Source: Nitrospirillum amazonense (GTDB lineage Bacteria > Pseudomonadota > Alphaproteobacteria > Azospirillales > Azospirillaceae). From it: a stretch of DNA of 64,000 bases. The notes beneath the pieces are model-generated. The model was not told where the DNA came from and did not search any database. It saw nothing but the letters and a program-made list of their open reading frames with translations. This document shows, piece after piece, positions 8,595-19,727 of this stretch. Where the stretch lies: the NCBI RefSeq assembly GCF_007828045.1, contig NZ_VITN01000003.1, forward strand, positions 1 through 64,000, written 5' to 3'. Both the position numbers and the translations under genes were made by a program. Numbering within the stretch: position 1 is the first letter of the stretch; every line of letters starts with the position of its first letter.

Positions 8595-9482
8595 ATGACC
8601 CTGCCCAGCCTCAAGCAACTCCGTTATCTCGTGCACCTGCATGAGCACCGGAATTTCAGCCGGGCGGCCGCGGCGTGCAACGTCACCCAGGCCGCCCTGT
8701 CCTCCGGCATCCAGGAGTTGGAGTCCTTGCTGCGCCTGCACCTCGTGGAACGCACGCGGCGCATGGTGGCTTTCACCGCCGTGGGCGAGCAGGTGGTGGA
8801 AAAGGCGCGTGAGCTGCTGCGCGTGGCGCAGGACCTGGGCAATATCGGGCATGGCGAGGGGCCGCTGGCCGGCATGCTGCGGCTGGGCATCATCCCCACG
8901 GTGGGCCCCTATCTGCTGCCCCGCCTGCTGCCCAAGTTCGCCAGCAGCTATCCCCTGCTGGAACTGCATGTGCGGGAAGAGTTTAGCGCCAACCTGTGCG
9001 CGGCGCTCAGCCATGGGGAACTGGACTGCGCCATTCTGGCCCTGCCCTATCCCTGCACGGCGCTGGACTACGATTTCCTCTTCGATGACCCGCTGATGCT
9101 GGCCTTCCATATGGAGGACCCGGTGGGTGGCCATGCCACGCTGCAAGAGGCTGACTGGACGGAACGCCTGCTGCTGCTGCCGGACGGGCACTGCCTGCGC
9201 GATCATGCCTTGGCGCTGTGCGGCCGCGCCGACCACCAGCGCCAGGCCATGTCCGCCGCCACGCTACAGACCCTGGTGCATCTGGTTGACAACCGGCTGG
9301 GCGTCACGTTGCTGCCGGAAATGGCGGTGCAGGCCGGCCTGCTGCATGGCCTGCACGTGACCACCCGGACCCTGCCGGACCCGGAGGCCAAGCGCCGCAT
9401 CGTCCTGGCTTGGCGCAGCGGTGCCGCCCTCGGCACCACCTACCAGCGCCTGGCGCAGGCGATTCGTGAGGCGCGACACTAG
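8595..9482 (+). CDS. oxyR: Hydrogen-peroxide-sensing LysR-family regulator OxyR
   Basis: A 295-residue LysR-type activator. The N-terminal winged helix-turn-helix has FSRAAAACNVTQAALSSGIQ (residues 21-40). The regulatory domain has GHCLRDHALALCG with Cys200 and Cys209 in a C-X8-C spacing, equivalent to the redox pair Cys199/Cys208 of E. coli OxyR that forms a disulfide on peroxide exposure. katG follows in the same direction, with an OxyR-type operator in its promoter. The start at 8595 (MTLPSLKQL) is the family N-terminus; a TTG 15 bp upstream is less likely. Confidence 0.95.
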   Translation: MTLPSLKQLRYLVHLHEHRNFSRAAAACNVTQAALSSGIQELESLLRLHLVERTRRMVAFTAVGEQVVEKARELLRVAQDLGNIGHGEGPLAGMLRLGIIPTVGPYLLPRLLPKFASSYPLLELHVREEFSANLCAALSHGELDCAILALPYPCTALDYDFLFDDPLMLAFHMEDPVGGHATLQEADWTERLLLLPDGHCLRDHALALCGRADHQRQAMSAATLQTLVHLVDNRLGVTLLPEMAVQAGLLHGLHVTTRTLPDPEAKRRIVLAWRSGAALGTTYQRLAQAIREARH

Positions 9483-9602
9483 GCAGGCAGGTCCAGCGCC
9501 GCCACATTGCCCCGCCGCACAAATTATTAATTCCGTCGATCCGCTTTATGTTAATAATTATGCCACTTATTCATTGGCGACGTTTCCATTTTTATTGCTG
9601 TT

Positions 9603-9639
9603 ATAGATTTTCCCTATAAGGATTATAGAATCAATTAGT
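9603..9639 (+). promoter_or_regulatory. OxyR operator upstream of katG
   Basis: Matches the known OxyR pattern of four tetranucleotides spaced by 7 bp: ATAG (9603-9606), CTAT (9614-9617), ATAG (9625-9628) and TAGT in place of CTAT (9636-9639). Three of four elements are exact, with exact spacing. It lies 71 bp before the katG start in an A+T-rich tract, and OxyR is encoded next door. Confidence 0.8.
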
Positions 9640-9665
9640 TTGTTCCACCTTTTTTAGCATGTTAG

Positions 9666-11954
<2,289 letters not shown>

Positions 11955-11987
11955 GGCTTCAGGCCGGTCGCACCCAGACACCACACC

Positions 11988-12021
11988 GGGGGCCAGGCAT
12001 CGCGCCTGGCTCCCTTTTTTT
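11988..12021 (+). terminator. Rho-independent terminator of katG
   Basis: The stem GCCAGGC (11992-11998) / GCCTGGC (12004-12010) is extended by GGG/CCC around single-base mismatches and followed by seven Ts. It sits between the convergent katG and trpF genes. Confidence 0.85.
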
Positions 12022-12026
12022 CTTAT

Positions 12027-12683
12027 TCAGGCGCCGCGCACGGCGTCGAGGAAGGCGCGGATGAGGGCCGGGTCCTTGTGGCCCGGCCTGTCCTCAACGC
12101 CGGAGGACACGTCCACCGCATCGGCCCCGCTGATGCGGATGGCCTGGGCCACCGTGTCGGGGGCCAGCCCGCCGGACAGCATCCAGGGCTTGGACCACCG
12201 GCGGCCGGTCAGCAGGGTCCAGTCGAAGGCGACGCCGTTGCCGCCCGGCAGAACCGCACCCCCATTAGGCAACTTGGCCGGCGGCTTGGCATCGAACAGC
12301 AGGATGTCGGCTACCGGTTCATAGGCGGCGGCCGCGTCCAGGTCGGCGGCCGTTTCCACCTTCAGCGCCTTCATGACGGGCAGGCGATGGGCGACGCGGA
12401 TGGCGGCCACGCGCTCCGGCGTCTCTTCCCCGTGCAGTTGGATCAGGTCCAGCGGCACCTGGGCCAGGGCCTGGTCCAGGAACTCATCGGTGGGGTCGAC
12501 GAACAGGCCCACCGTGCGCACGCCCGTGGGCACCATGCGCGCCAGCTCCGCCGCCAGGGGCAGCGAGACGTTGCGCGGCGACTTGGCGAAGAACACCAGG
12601 CCGATGTAGCGGGCGCCCCCCTCCACGGCGGCCTTCAGGGCGTCCGGGTGATTGATGCCGCAGATCTTCGCTTTGGCGGGCAT
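12027..12683 (-). CDS. trpF: Phosphoribosylanthranilate isomerase
   Basis: A 218-residue single-domain TIM barrel for the third step of tryptophan synthesis. KICGINHPDAL has the catalytic Cys, FVDPTDEFL holds the general-acid Asp region, and LSGGLAPDTV and DVSSGVED form the phosphate-binding loops. The start at 12683 has a GAGGAG site next to it; the ATG at 12743 lies beyond repeat copy C. trpF is separated here from trpB-trpA (41-42 kb), though the trpF-trpB link is common. It follows pyrF in the same direction with the repeat between them. Confidence 0.95.
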   Translation of the reverse strand: MPAKAKICGINHPDALKAAVEGGARYIGLVFFAKSPRNVSLPLAAELARMVPTGVRTVGLFVDPTDEFLDQALAQVPLDLIQLHGEETPERVAAIRVAHRLPVMKALKVETAADLDAAAAYEPVADILLFDAKPPAKLPNGGAVLPGGNGVAFDWTLLTGRRWSKPWMLSGGLAPDTVAQAIRISGADAVDVSSGVEDRPGHKDPALIRAFLDAVRGA

Positions 12684-12692
12684 TTGCCTGCT

Positions 12693-12790
12693 CCTCAAGC
12701 GCCGGCGCGGCCATCCGGCCGCTTGGCTATCCTCGATTTCCAATCCGCCACGCTCCCCGGAAATCTCCGGGGGCCCGCGGTCGCAGGCCT
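12693..12790 (+). repeat. Interspersed palindromic repeat, copy C
   Basis: About 98 bp from CCTCAAGCGCCGGCGCGG through CTTGGCTATCCTCGATTTCC to a diverged GCCCGCGGTCGCAGGCC end. It lies between pyrF and trpF; its left end abuts the trpF ribosome-binding site. Confidence 0.75.
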
Positions 12791-12798
12791 GATAAAAA

Positions 12799-13518
12799 TC
12801 ACGCGGCCAGCTCGGTGACGATGCGCTGCGCGGCCTGGACGGGGTCCTGGGCGTCGGTGATGGGGCGGCCGATGACCAGGTAGGTGGCGCCGGCCGTCAC
12901 GGCGGCGGCCGGGGTCATGATGCGCTTCTGATCATTGGCCGAGGCCCAGAGGGGGCGGATGCCCGGCACCATCAAGGTGAAGTCGGGCCCCAGCTGCCGG
13001 CGCAGCACGGCGCATTCATTGGGGGAACAGACGACACCGTCCATGCCGGCGACATGGGCCAGATCCGCCAGCAGGGCCACCTGGTCCGCCACCGGCCGGT
13101 CCACGCCCACCGAGGCCAGGTCCAGCAGGCTCATGCTGGTCAGCACCGTGACGCCCAGCAGCCGGGGCCGGGGCACGCCCATCTGGGCCGCCGCGTCGGC
13201 GGCCGCGTCCACCGCCGCCCGCATCATGGCGGCCCCGCCCAGGGTGTGCAGGGTGATGAAGGCCGGCGCCAGGGTCATGACGGAGCGGATGGCGCCCGCC
13301 ACCGTGTTGGGGATGTCGTGCAGCTTCAGGTCCAGGAACAGCGGCATGTCCAGGCCCTCGGTCACGGCGCGGATGCCATCGGGGCCGGCGGCGCAGAAGA
13401 ACTCCAGCCCCAGCTTGACGCCGCCGACATGACCGGCCAGCCGTTGGGCCAGGGCGCGGGCCGCCTTGGGCTCGGGCGTGTCCAGGGCGACGAAGGTGCG
13501 GCGGGCGGGCGGGATCAT
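12799..13518 (-). CDS. pyrF: Orotidine 5'-phosphate decarboxylase
   Basis: A 239-residue class-I OMP decarboxylase of pyrimidine synthesis that makes UMP from OMP. FLDLKLHDIPNT contains the Asp-Lys-Asp catalytic triad, FVALDT is the first strand, and GVKLGLEFF and VPGIRP are the expected substrate loops. Upstream of trpF on the same strand, separated by 115 bp that is mostly repeat copy C. Confidence 0.96.
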   Translation of the reverse strand: MIPPARRTFVALDTPEPKAARALAQRLAGHVGGVKLGLEFFCAAGPDGIRAVTEGLDMPLFLDLKLHDIPNTVAGAIRSVMTLAPAFITLHTLGGAAMMRAAVDAAADAAAQMGVPRPRLLGVTVLTSMSLLDLASVGVDRPVADQVALLADLAHVAGMDGVVCSPNECAVLRRQLGPDFTLMVPGIRPLWASANDQKRIMTPAAAVTAGATYLVIGRPITDAQDPVQAAQRIVTELAA

Positions 13519-13614
13519 GGCGGGGCGCTGCTCCGGCTATCGATAGGATTTTAGAGGGAATACGGGATCCGCGCCCACCGCGCATGCGCAATTATGCGCG
13601 AGGGGGCTTGCGCG

Positions 13615-14181
13615 TCAGGGCGCCTCGTCCGCCGGCCACCAGCCGCCCAGCGGATAATCCCGCAGCGCATGATAGGTGCTGCCCTGCCGGCCCAGCACGC
13701 TTTCATAAAGGACGAAGCGGTCGACAGGAAACGGCCCCGCCTGGAACAGGCCGTGCTCCTCCATCAGCCGCCCGACGCGCGACGGCGGCGTCTCGCGGCC
13801 CAGGGTGGCGAGGGTGACGTGGGGGCTGAACCTGCGCGTCTCGGCCGCCAGCCCGGCCCGCACCACCGCGCTCTCCACCTTGGCCTGCAGGTGGTCCAGC
13901 GCCGGCTCCGCCCGCACCCCGGCCCACAGCACGCGCGACTTCTCCCCCTTGCCGAACTGGCCCAGGCCGTCCAGCGCCAGGGTGAAGGCGGGCGCCACCA
14001 CCAAATCCAGCGCCTCATCGATGTCCTGGGCCACGCCCTCATCCACCTCGCCAATGAAGCGCAGGGTGAGGTGATAGTTTTCCGGCGGCACCCAGCGGGC
14101 GCCCGGCAGGCCGCCGGTGAGGCGGGACAGGGCGTCCCGCACCGCTTCCGGCATTTCCAGGCCCACGAACAGGCGGATCAT
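13615..14181 (-). CDS. thpR: RNA 2',3'-cyclic phosphodiesterase (2H family, ThpR/LigT)
   Basis: A 188-residue 2H phosphoesterase with both HxTx motifs: HLTLRFIGEV near residue 37 and HVTLATLG near residue 121. Such proteins hydrolyse 2',3'-cyclic phosphates on RNA or reversibly join tRNA halves by 2'-5' bonds in vitro; the physiological role is unclear. It starts MIRLFVGLEMP, the family N-terminus. It stands alone between pyrF and an aldo/keto reductase. Confidence 0.9.
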   Translation of the reverse strand: MIRLFVGLEMPEAVRDALSRLTGGLPGARWVPPENYHLTLRFIGEVDEGVAQDIDEALDLVVAPAFTLALDGLGQFGKGEKSRVLWAGVRAEPALDHLQAKVESAVVRAGLAAETRRFSPHVTLATLGRETPPSRVGRLMEEHGLFQAGPFPVDRFVLYESVLGRQGSTYHALRDYPLGGWWPADEAP

Positions 14182-14230
14182 GACGCTTTACCTTAAGGCT
14201 CCCCCCCCACACGGCCCTCAGGGGCGACCC

Positions 14231-15268
14231 TCAAGGACAGGGGGACGGGTTGGACCGGTGCACGGCTTCGATCTCGTCGATCACCGCGTCGCTCAACGTA
14301 ACGTCGGCCGCGGCGATGTTGCTTTCAAGGTTGGCCATGCTGGTGGCGCCGATGATGACGGCGGTCATGAAGGGCCGGCCCAGGGCGAAGGATATCGCCA
14401 TCTGCGTCGGGTTCAGGCCGTGGCGGCGCGCGATGTCCAGGTAGCGCCCCACGATGGGGTCGACCACCGGCGCGCCGTAGCGGGACCCACGGGTGTCGAT
14501 GGCGCGGCGCGAGCCCGCCGGCATGGCGCCGTTCAGGTATTTGCCGCTCAAGGTGCCGCCGGCCAGGGGCGAATAGCCCAGCAGGCCCACCTGCTCGCGC
14601 ACCGCCACCTCCGCCAGGTCGGTGTCGAAGACGCGGGACAGCAGGTTGTAGACGTTCTGGATGCTGGCGATGCGGGGCAACCCCTGCCGTTCCGCCGCGC
14701 GCAGATAGGCCATGACGCCCCACGCCGTCTCGTTCGACACGCCGATGTGCCGGACCTTGCCGGCCGTCACCAGTTCATCCAGCGCCGCCAGCGTCTCCTC
14801 GATGGGCACACCGCCGTCGCTGTACAGCCCGTCCGGCGTGGCCCGGCCGAACAGGGCCAGGGGCCGCTGCGGCCAGTGCACCTGGTAGAGGTCGATGTAG
14901 TCGGTGCGCAGGCGCCGCAGGCTGGCGTCCACGGCGGCGTGGATGTTGGCGCGGTCCAGCCGGTGCTGGCCGCCGCGCACCCAGGGCATGGGGCCGGGGC
15001 CGCTGACCTTGCTGGCCAGGAAGACCTGGGCGCGCCGGCCGGTGGCCTGGAACCAGGTGCCGATGATCTCCTCGGTTTTGCCGTAGGTGTCGGCGGTGGG
15101 CGGCACGGCATACATCTCCGCCGTATCGAAGAAGGTGACGCCCCGGTCGAAGGCGTAGTTCATCTGCGCATGGCCTTCCGCCTCGGTATTCTGGCGGCCC
15201 CAGGTCATGGTGCCCAGGCAGATGGCGCTGACGGTGATGTCGGTGCGGCCGAGACGGCGGTATTCCAT
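14231..15268 (-). CDS. Aldo/keto reductase (Tas/YajO-like)
   Basis: A 345-residue NADPH-dependent (alpha/beta)8 oxidoreductase. It starts MEYRRLGRTDITVSAICLGT. The catalytic tetrad is visible as FFDTAEMYAVP (Asp, Tyr), ASKVSGP (Lys) and QVHWP (His). The long NTEAEGHAQMNYAFDRG segment places it nearest to the Tas group. Substrate unknown. It lies 69 bp from tesA on the same strand. Confidence 0.92.
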   Translation of the reverse strand: MEYRRLGRTDITVSAICLGTMTWGRQNTEAEGHAQMNYAFDRGVTFFDTAEMYAVPPTADTYGKTEEIIGTWFQATGRRAQVFLASKVSGPGPMPWVRGGQHRLDRANIHAAVDASLRRLRTDYIDLYQVHWPQRPLALFGRATPDGLYSDGGVPIEETLAALDELVTAGKVRHIGVSNETAWGVMAYLRAAERQGLPRIASIQNVYNLLSRVFDTDLAEVAVREQVGLLGYSPLAGGTLSGKYLNGAMPAGSRRAIDTRGSRYGAPVVDPIVGRYLDIARRHGLNPTQMAISFALGRPFMTAVIIGATSMANLESNIAAADVTLSDAVIDEIEAVHRSNPSPCP

Positions 15269-15337
15269 GGGCAGGGTCCTTCTAAGCGGGAAAGGTTGAC
15301 GCCTCTCATACGCCAGGCCCGCGGGCCTGTGTAACCG

Positions 15338-15997
15338 TTATTTGCCGGCTGCGGCGTTACCGTTCAGCGTCGTCAGCGCCTTGGCCACCAGGGGCTTCAG
15401 GCCCCGGACCATGATGGCCACGCCGTCGCCGTTGGGGTGCATGCGGTCGGCGATGGTCAGCTTCGGGTCCAGCGCCACGCCGTCGAGGATGAAGGGGTAG
15501 AAGGGCAGCGCATACTGCTTGGCCAGGTCCGGATAGATCTTGTCGAAGGCGGCGACGTAGTCGGCGCCCAGGTTGGGCTGGGCCTTCATGCCGGCCAGGA
15601 TGGCGGGGACGTGCCGGTCCTTCAGGGTGGCCAGAATCTTGTCCAGATTGGCGCGGGTGGATTTAGGATCGATGCCGCGCAGCATGTCGTTGGCGCCCAG
15701 TTCCACCACCACCAGGTCCGGCTTGTCGCCCAGCATCCAGTCCAGGCCGGCCAGGCCGCCGGCCGAGGTCTGGCCGGAGACGGCGGTGTCGCCCACCGTG
15801 ACGTCGAAGCCGTCCTGGCGCAACGCCGCCTCCAGCTGGCGCGTCAGGCCCTGGCCCGGCGGCAGGTTGTAGCCGGCCGACAGGCTGTCGCCCAGCACCG
15901 CCACCTTCAGCGGCCGGGCCTGGGCGGTGCCCGTCACCAGGCCCAGGGCCAGCAGCGGGGCAAACAGCAGCGAGGCCAGTAGAAAGGAAAGTCGCAT
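15338..15997 (-). CDS. tesA: Periplasmic SGNH esterase/lysophospholipase (TesA-like)
   Basis: A 219-residue GDSL hydrolase. A signal peptide covers residues 1-27 (cleavage after AQA). Block I is AVLGDSLSAGYN with Ser38, block III is ELGANDMLRG, and block V is DRMHPNGDG carrying the Asp and His. E. coli TesA (thioesterase I, protease I, lysophospholipase L1) has the same build and location. The start at 15997 is preferred because it begins the signal peptide. Divergent from ybbA across 76 bp, the conserved tesA/ybbA-ybbP arrangement. Confidence 0.93.
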   Translation of the reverse strand: MRLSFLLASLLFAPLLALGLVTGTAQARPLKVAVLGDSLSAGYNLPPGQGLTRQLEAALRQDGFDVTVGDTAVSGQTSAGGLAGLDWMLGDKPDLVVVELGANDMLRGIDPKSTRANLDKILATLKDRHVPAILAGMKAQPNLGADYVAAFDKIYPDLAKQYALPFYPFILDGVALDPKLTIADRMHPNGDGVAIMVRGLKPLVAKALTTLNGNAAAGK

Positions 15998-16073
15998 TGC
16001 CGGTATTCCTGTTGAAATAAAAGGGGCCCGGGCCATATCGGCTGGAGACCTTCAGCCCGAAAGCCCAGCACCC

Positions 16074-16811
16074 ATGCCCCCTGTCCAGCCCGCCCTGGAG
16101 CCCGCCCTGGAACTGAACGGCCTGACCCTGACATTGGAAAGCGCCGCCGGGCGCGTCAACATCCTGAAAGGCATCGACCTTTCAATCCAGGCGGGGGAGC
16201 GGATCAGCATCGTCGGGCCCAGCGGGTCGGGGAAATCGTCACTGATGATGGTCATCGGCGGGCTGGAACGGCCCACCGGCGGCACGGTCACAGTGGCGAC
16301 CCAGACGCTGAACAGTCTGTCGGAGGACGCGCTGGCCCGCTTCCGCCGCGATCATGTGGGGATCGTTTTCCAATCCTTCCACCTCATGGCGGCAATGACG
16401 GCGCTGGAAAACGTGGCCCTGCCCATGGAACTGGCGGGCGAGGCCGACGCCTTCGACCGCGCCCGCGACGGCTTGGCGGCCGTGGGCCTGTCCCACCGGC
16501 TGGACCACTATCCCGGCCAGCTGTCGGGCGGCGAGCAGCAGCGCGTGGCGCTGGCCCGCGCCTTCGCCCCCCGGCCCCGCCTGATCCTGGCGGATGAGCC
16601 CACCGGCAACCTGGACCAGGAGACGGGGGAGCAGATCATCCGCCTGATGTTCGACCAGGCGCGCCGCCACGGCACCACCCTGATCCTGGTGACCCACGAC
16701 CCCGGCCTGGCCGCCCGCTGCGATCGCACCATCCGCCTGGCCGATGGCCGGGTGGTGGAGGATACCGCCGTGGCGCGTGCGGCGTCTGGTGAACGAAAAG
16801 GGGCGGATTGA
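16074..16811 (+). CDS. ybbA: ABC transporter ATP-binding protein (YbbA/LolD-like)
   Basis: A 245-residue ABC ATPase of the MacB/LolD class. Walker A is VGPSGSGKSS, the Q-loop is VFQSFHLM, the signature is QLSGGEQQRVALARA, Walker B is LILADEPTGNLD, and the H-loop is LVTHD. It pairs with the permease that begins 7 bp downstream. In E. coli YbbA-YbbP lies beside tesA and has no firmly established substrate. Frame extension upstream to 15927 is within the divergent promoter region and is not used. Confidence 0.93.
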   Translation: MPPVQPALEPALELNGLTLTLESAAGRVNILKGIDLSIQAGERISIVGPSGSGKSSLMMVIGGLERPTGGTVTVATQTLNSLSEDALARFRRDHVGIVFQSFHLMAAMTALENVALPMELAGEADAFDRARDGLAAVGLSHRLDHYPGQLSGGEQQRVALARAFAPRPRLILADEPTGNLDQETGEQIIRLMFDQARRHGTTLILVTHDPGLAARCDRTIRLADGRVVEDTAVARAASGERKGAD

Positions 16812-16818
16812 GGCCGCC

Positions 16819-19380
16819 ATGATCAGCCTCACCGAACTCAAGCTGGCGGCCCGGCTGGCGCGACGCGAACTGCGCGGCGGCATCCGGGGCTTCCGCATCT
16901 TCCTCTTGTGCCTGGCCTTGGGCGTGGGCGCCATTGCCGCCGTGCAGTCTGTGGCGGGCGGCATCCAGCGGTCCCTGACCCAGGACGGCCGGGCCATCCT
17001 GGGTGGCGACGCCAGCGTCCGCGTCCTCTACCGCGAGGCGACGGCGGAGCAGCGCCAGTGGCTGGAGGGCCAGGGCACCGTGGCCGTCACCGCCGACATG
17101 CGGGCCATGGCGCGCAAGGCGGCCGATACCGCCGGCGGAGAAACCGACCTGGGCGCCAGCGGCCTGGTGGAGCTGAAGGCGGTGGACGGCCGCTACCCCC
17201 TCTATGGCCGGCTGACGTTGACGGATGGCGGCAGCGACGTGCAGGCCCGCCTGGCGGCGCGCGGCGGCATCTTCGGCGCCTTCGTCGACGACACCCTGGC
17301 CACCCGCCTGTCACTGAAGATCGGCGACAGGCTGACCGTCGGTGATACGACGGTGGAGGTGCGCGGCATCATCGACCATGAGCCGGACAAGGCGGGATCA
17401 GGCGGCATCGCGCTGGGGCCTCGCCTGATGATCGCCATGGATGCCCTGCCCGCCACCGGGCTGATCCGACCGGGCAGCCTGGTCAACTGGTCGTACCAGT
17501 TGCGCCTGCCGGAGGGCGCTGACGCCGCCGCCTGGGCCAAGACCGTGGACCAGACCTTCCCCGACGCCGGCTGGCGGGTGCGCGATTTCCACAACGCCGC
17601 CCCGCAACTGACCCGCTTCATCGACCGGCTGGCCCAGTTCCTGACCCTGGTGGGCCTGACGGCCCTGTTGGTGGGCGGGGTGGGCGTGGGCAACGCCGTC
17701 CGCAGCCATATGGACGCCAGCGTCCATTCCATCGCCACCCTGAAATGCCTGGGCGCGCCCGCCCGTCTGATCTTCCAGGTCTACCTGATGCAGATCCTGG
17801 CGCTGGCCGGGCTGGGCATCGCCGCCGGCCTGATGCTGGGCGCCGTGCTGCCGCTGGCGGCAGGCCACGCCCTGGCGGGCCTGCTGCCCATCACGGCGGA
17901 GATCGGCGTCTATCCCGGCCGCCTGGCGCTGGCCGCGCTGTTCGGCCTCACCACCGCGCTGGTCTTCTCCCTCTGGCCGCTGGGCCAGGCGCAGGGGGTG
18001 CCGGCGGCGCGGCTGTTCCGCGAGGGATCGGCCGGGCGCCGGGGCCGGCCGCCGGCCCTGGTGCTGGCGGCCTTGGCCTGGCTGGCGGCGGCCCTGGGCA
18101 GCCTGGCCGTGCTGACCTCCATCGACCAGAAGCTGGCGGCGTTCTTCGTCATCGGGGCGGCGGTCACCCTGCTGCTGTTCCTGGGGGCGGGCACCGCCAT
18201 CACCCGCCTGGCCCGCCTGCTGCCGCGCCCCCGGCGACCAGCCCTGCGCCTGGCGCTGACCAACCTGCACCGGCCGGGCAACCTGTCGGGCATGGTGGTG
18301 CTGTCGCTGGGCCTGGGCCTGACCGTGCTGGTGGCCGTGGCCCTGATCGAGGGCAATTTTCGCCGCGAGGTGGGGGAATCCCTGCCGGCCAACGCCCCCA
18401 GCTTCTTCTTCGTCGACATCCAGCCCGACCAGCTGGACCAGTTCCGCCAGACGGTCATGGCCGTTCCCGGCGCGCACGATCTGGAAACCACGCCCAGCTT
18501 GCGCGGCACCATCGTGCGGGTGGAGGGCAAGCCGGCGCAGGAGCAGGTGCACGATCCCGACAAGAAGTGGGTGGTGAACGGCGACCGCGGCGTGACCTAC
18601 CAGGCCGCCGCCCCCGCCGGCGACAAGGTGGTGGCCGGCGCCTGGTGGCCGGCGGACTACAGCGGCGATCCTAAGCTGGCCATCTCCAAGGATGTGGCGC
18701 AGGCCTTCGGCATCGGCCCCGGCGCGCGCATGACCCTGTCCGTCCTGGGCCGCGAGATCGAGGCGGAGGTGGCGGTGGTGCGCGACCTGGACTTCACCAC
18801 CCTGGGCATCAACTTCACCCTGGTGATGAGCCCCGGCGTGCTGGAGCACGCGCCCCAGACTCACCTGGCCACCGTGCGGGCCCCGGCGGAGGCCGAGGCC
18901 GCCATCCAGCGCGCCGTCATCCAGGCCTTTCCCAACATCACCGCCATCCGGGTGAAGGAGGCGCTGGCCACCGTGTCCACCATCATCGTCAACATCGGCA
19001 TGGCGGTGCGGGTGGTGGCGGCCGTGACCCTGGTGGCCGGCACCCTGGTGCTAGCCGGCGCCATCGCCGCCGGCCACCGCCGCCGCGTCTATGACGCCGT
19101 GGTGCTGAAGGTGCTGGGGGCCGCGCGCGCCACCATTCTGCGCACCTTCCTTATCGAATACGGTGCGTTGGGCCTGGTGACGGCCGTCATCTCGGGCGCG
19201 CTGGGCACCCTGACCGCCTGGGCGGTGCTGACCAAGGTCATGAGCATGAAGTGGGTGTTCCTGCCCCAGACCCTGGTGCTGACCGCCCTGCTGAGCACCG
19301 CCATCACGCTGGCCCTGGGCCTGGTGGCCACCTGGCGGGCGCTCAGCCAACCGGCGGCTCCGCTGCTGCGAGAGGAATGA
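16819..19380 (+). CDS. ybbP: FtsX-family ABC transporter permease (YbbP-like)
   Basis: An 853-residue inner-membrane protein. It has an N-terminal membrane segment (FRIFLLCLALGVGAIAAVQ), a periplasmic MacB-type domain, a central group of membrane segments with FtsX-type sequence (LVGLTALLVGGVGVGNAVRS, then IATLKCLGA), a second periplasmic domain, and a final FtsX block with VYDAVVLKVLGAARATILR. This duplicated layout is typical of YbbP. Together with YbbA it probably acts as a mechanotransmission-type exporter or lipid/lipoprotein-related machine; function is unproven. Confidence 0.92.
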   Translation: MISLTELKLAARLARRELRGGIRGFRIFLLCLALGVGAIAAVQSVAGGIQRSLTQDGRAILGGDASVRVLYREATAEQRQWLEGQGTVAVTADMRAMARKAADTAGGETDLGASGLVELKAVDGRYPLYGRLTLTDGGSDVQARLAARGGIFGAFVDDTLATRLSLKIGDRLTVGDTTVEVRGIIDHEPDKAGSGGIALGPRLMIAMDALPATGLIRPGSLVNWSYQLRLPEGADAAAWAKTVDQTFPDAGWRVRDFHNAAPQLTRFIDRLAQFLTLVGLTALLVGGVGVGNAVRSHMDASVHSIATLKCLGAPARLIFQVYLMQILALAGLGIAAGLMLGAVLPLAAGHALAGLLPITAEIGVYPGRLALAALFGLTTALVFSLWPLGQAQGVPAARLFREGSAGRRGRPPALVLAALAWLAAALGSLAVLTSIDQKLAAFFVIGAAVTLLLFLGAGTAITRLARLLPRPRRPALRLALTNLHRPGNLSGMVVLSLGLGLTVLVAVALIEGNFRREVGESLPANAPSFFFVDIQPDQLDQFRQTVMAVPGAHDLETTPSLRGTIVRVEGKPAQEQVHDPDKKWVVNGDRGVTYQAAAPAGDKVVAGAWWPADYSGDPKLAISKDVAQAFGIGPGARMTLSVLGREIEAEVAVVRDLDFTTLGINFTLVMSPGVLEHAPQTHLATVRAPAEAEAAIQRAVIQAFPNITAIRVKEALATVSTIIVNIGMAVRVVAAVTLVAGTLVLAGAIAAGHRRRVYDAVVLKVLGAARATILRTFLIEYGALGLVTAVISGALGTLTAWAVLTKVMSMKWVFLPQTLVLTALLSTAITLALGLVATWRALSQPAAPLLREE

Positions 19381-19385
19381 TCCGC

Positions 19386-19429
19386 CTTTCCGTACCAACG
19401 GATTTGTAGTAACGTTTTCGTATGGAAAG
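19386..19429. promoter_or_regulatory. Inverted repeat at the brnT start, candidate BrnA operator
   Basis: CTTTCCGTAC (19386-19395) and GTATGGAAAG (19420-19429) are inverted repeats with one mismatch in ten, flanking the brnT promoter; the right arm includes the brnT ATG. BrnT-BrnA operons are autorepressed through the BrnA ribbon-helix-helix domain. The link to this repeat is inference. Confidence 0.4.
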
Positions 19430-19727
19430 ACTCTTCGAATGGGATGAGGCGAAAGCGGTAAGCAATTACCGCAAGCACGGCGTCACCTTTGAAATGGCCG
19501 TGCTCGCCTTCGATGACCCGTTCGTCCTGACCCGGCAAGACCGTATCGAAGGCGGCGAGCTCCGGTGGCAAACCCTGGGTGTGGTTACGGGACATTTGCT
19601 GCTGCTGGTCGCCCATACCCTATGGGAAGAGGACGATCAGGGTCACGCGATCGAGGTTATACGGATCATTTCAGCACGAAGGGCCACGCGGACCGAAAGG
19701 CGCCAATATGAGCACGAAGATCGTTAG
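19422..19727 (+). CDS. brnT: BrnT-family toxin (RelE-fold ribonuclease)
   Basis: A 101-residue protein with the BrnT start MERLFEWDEAKAVSNYRKHG, the central FEMAVLAFDDP and the C-terminal IRIISARRATRTERRQYE, whose Arg residues form the predicted catalytic face. BrnT inhibits translation by RNA cleavage until bound by BrnA. Its 3' end overlaps brnA by 20 bp. It has a lower G+C look than its neighbours, compatible with acquisition as a mobile module. Confidence 0.93.
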   Translation: MERLFEWDEAKAVSNYRKHGVTFEMAVLAFDDPFVLTRQDRIEGGELRWQTLGVVTGHLLLLVAHTLWEEDDQGHAIEVIRIISARRATRTERRQYEHEDR

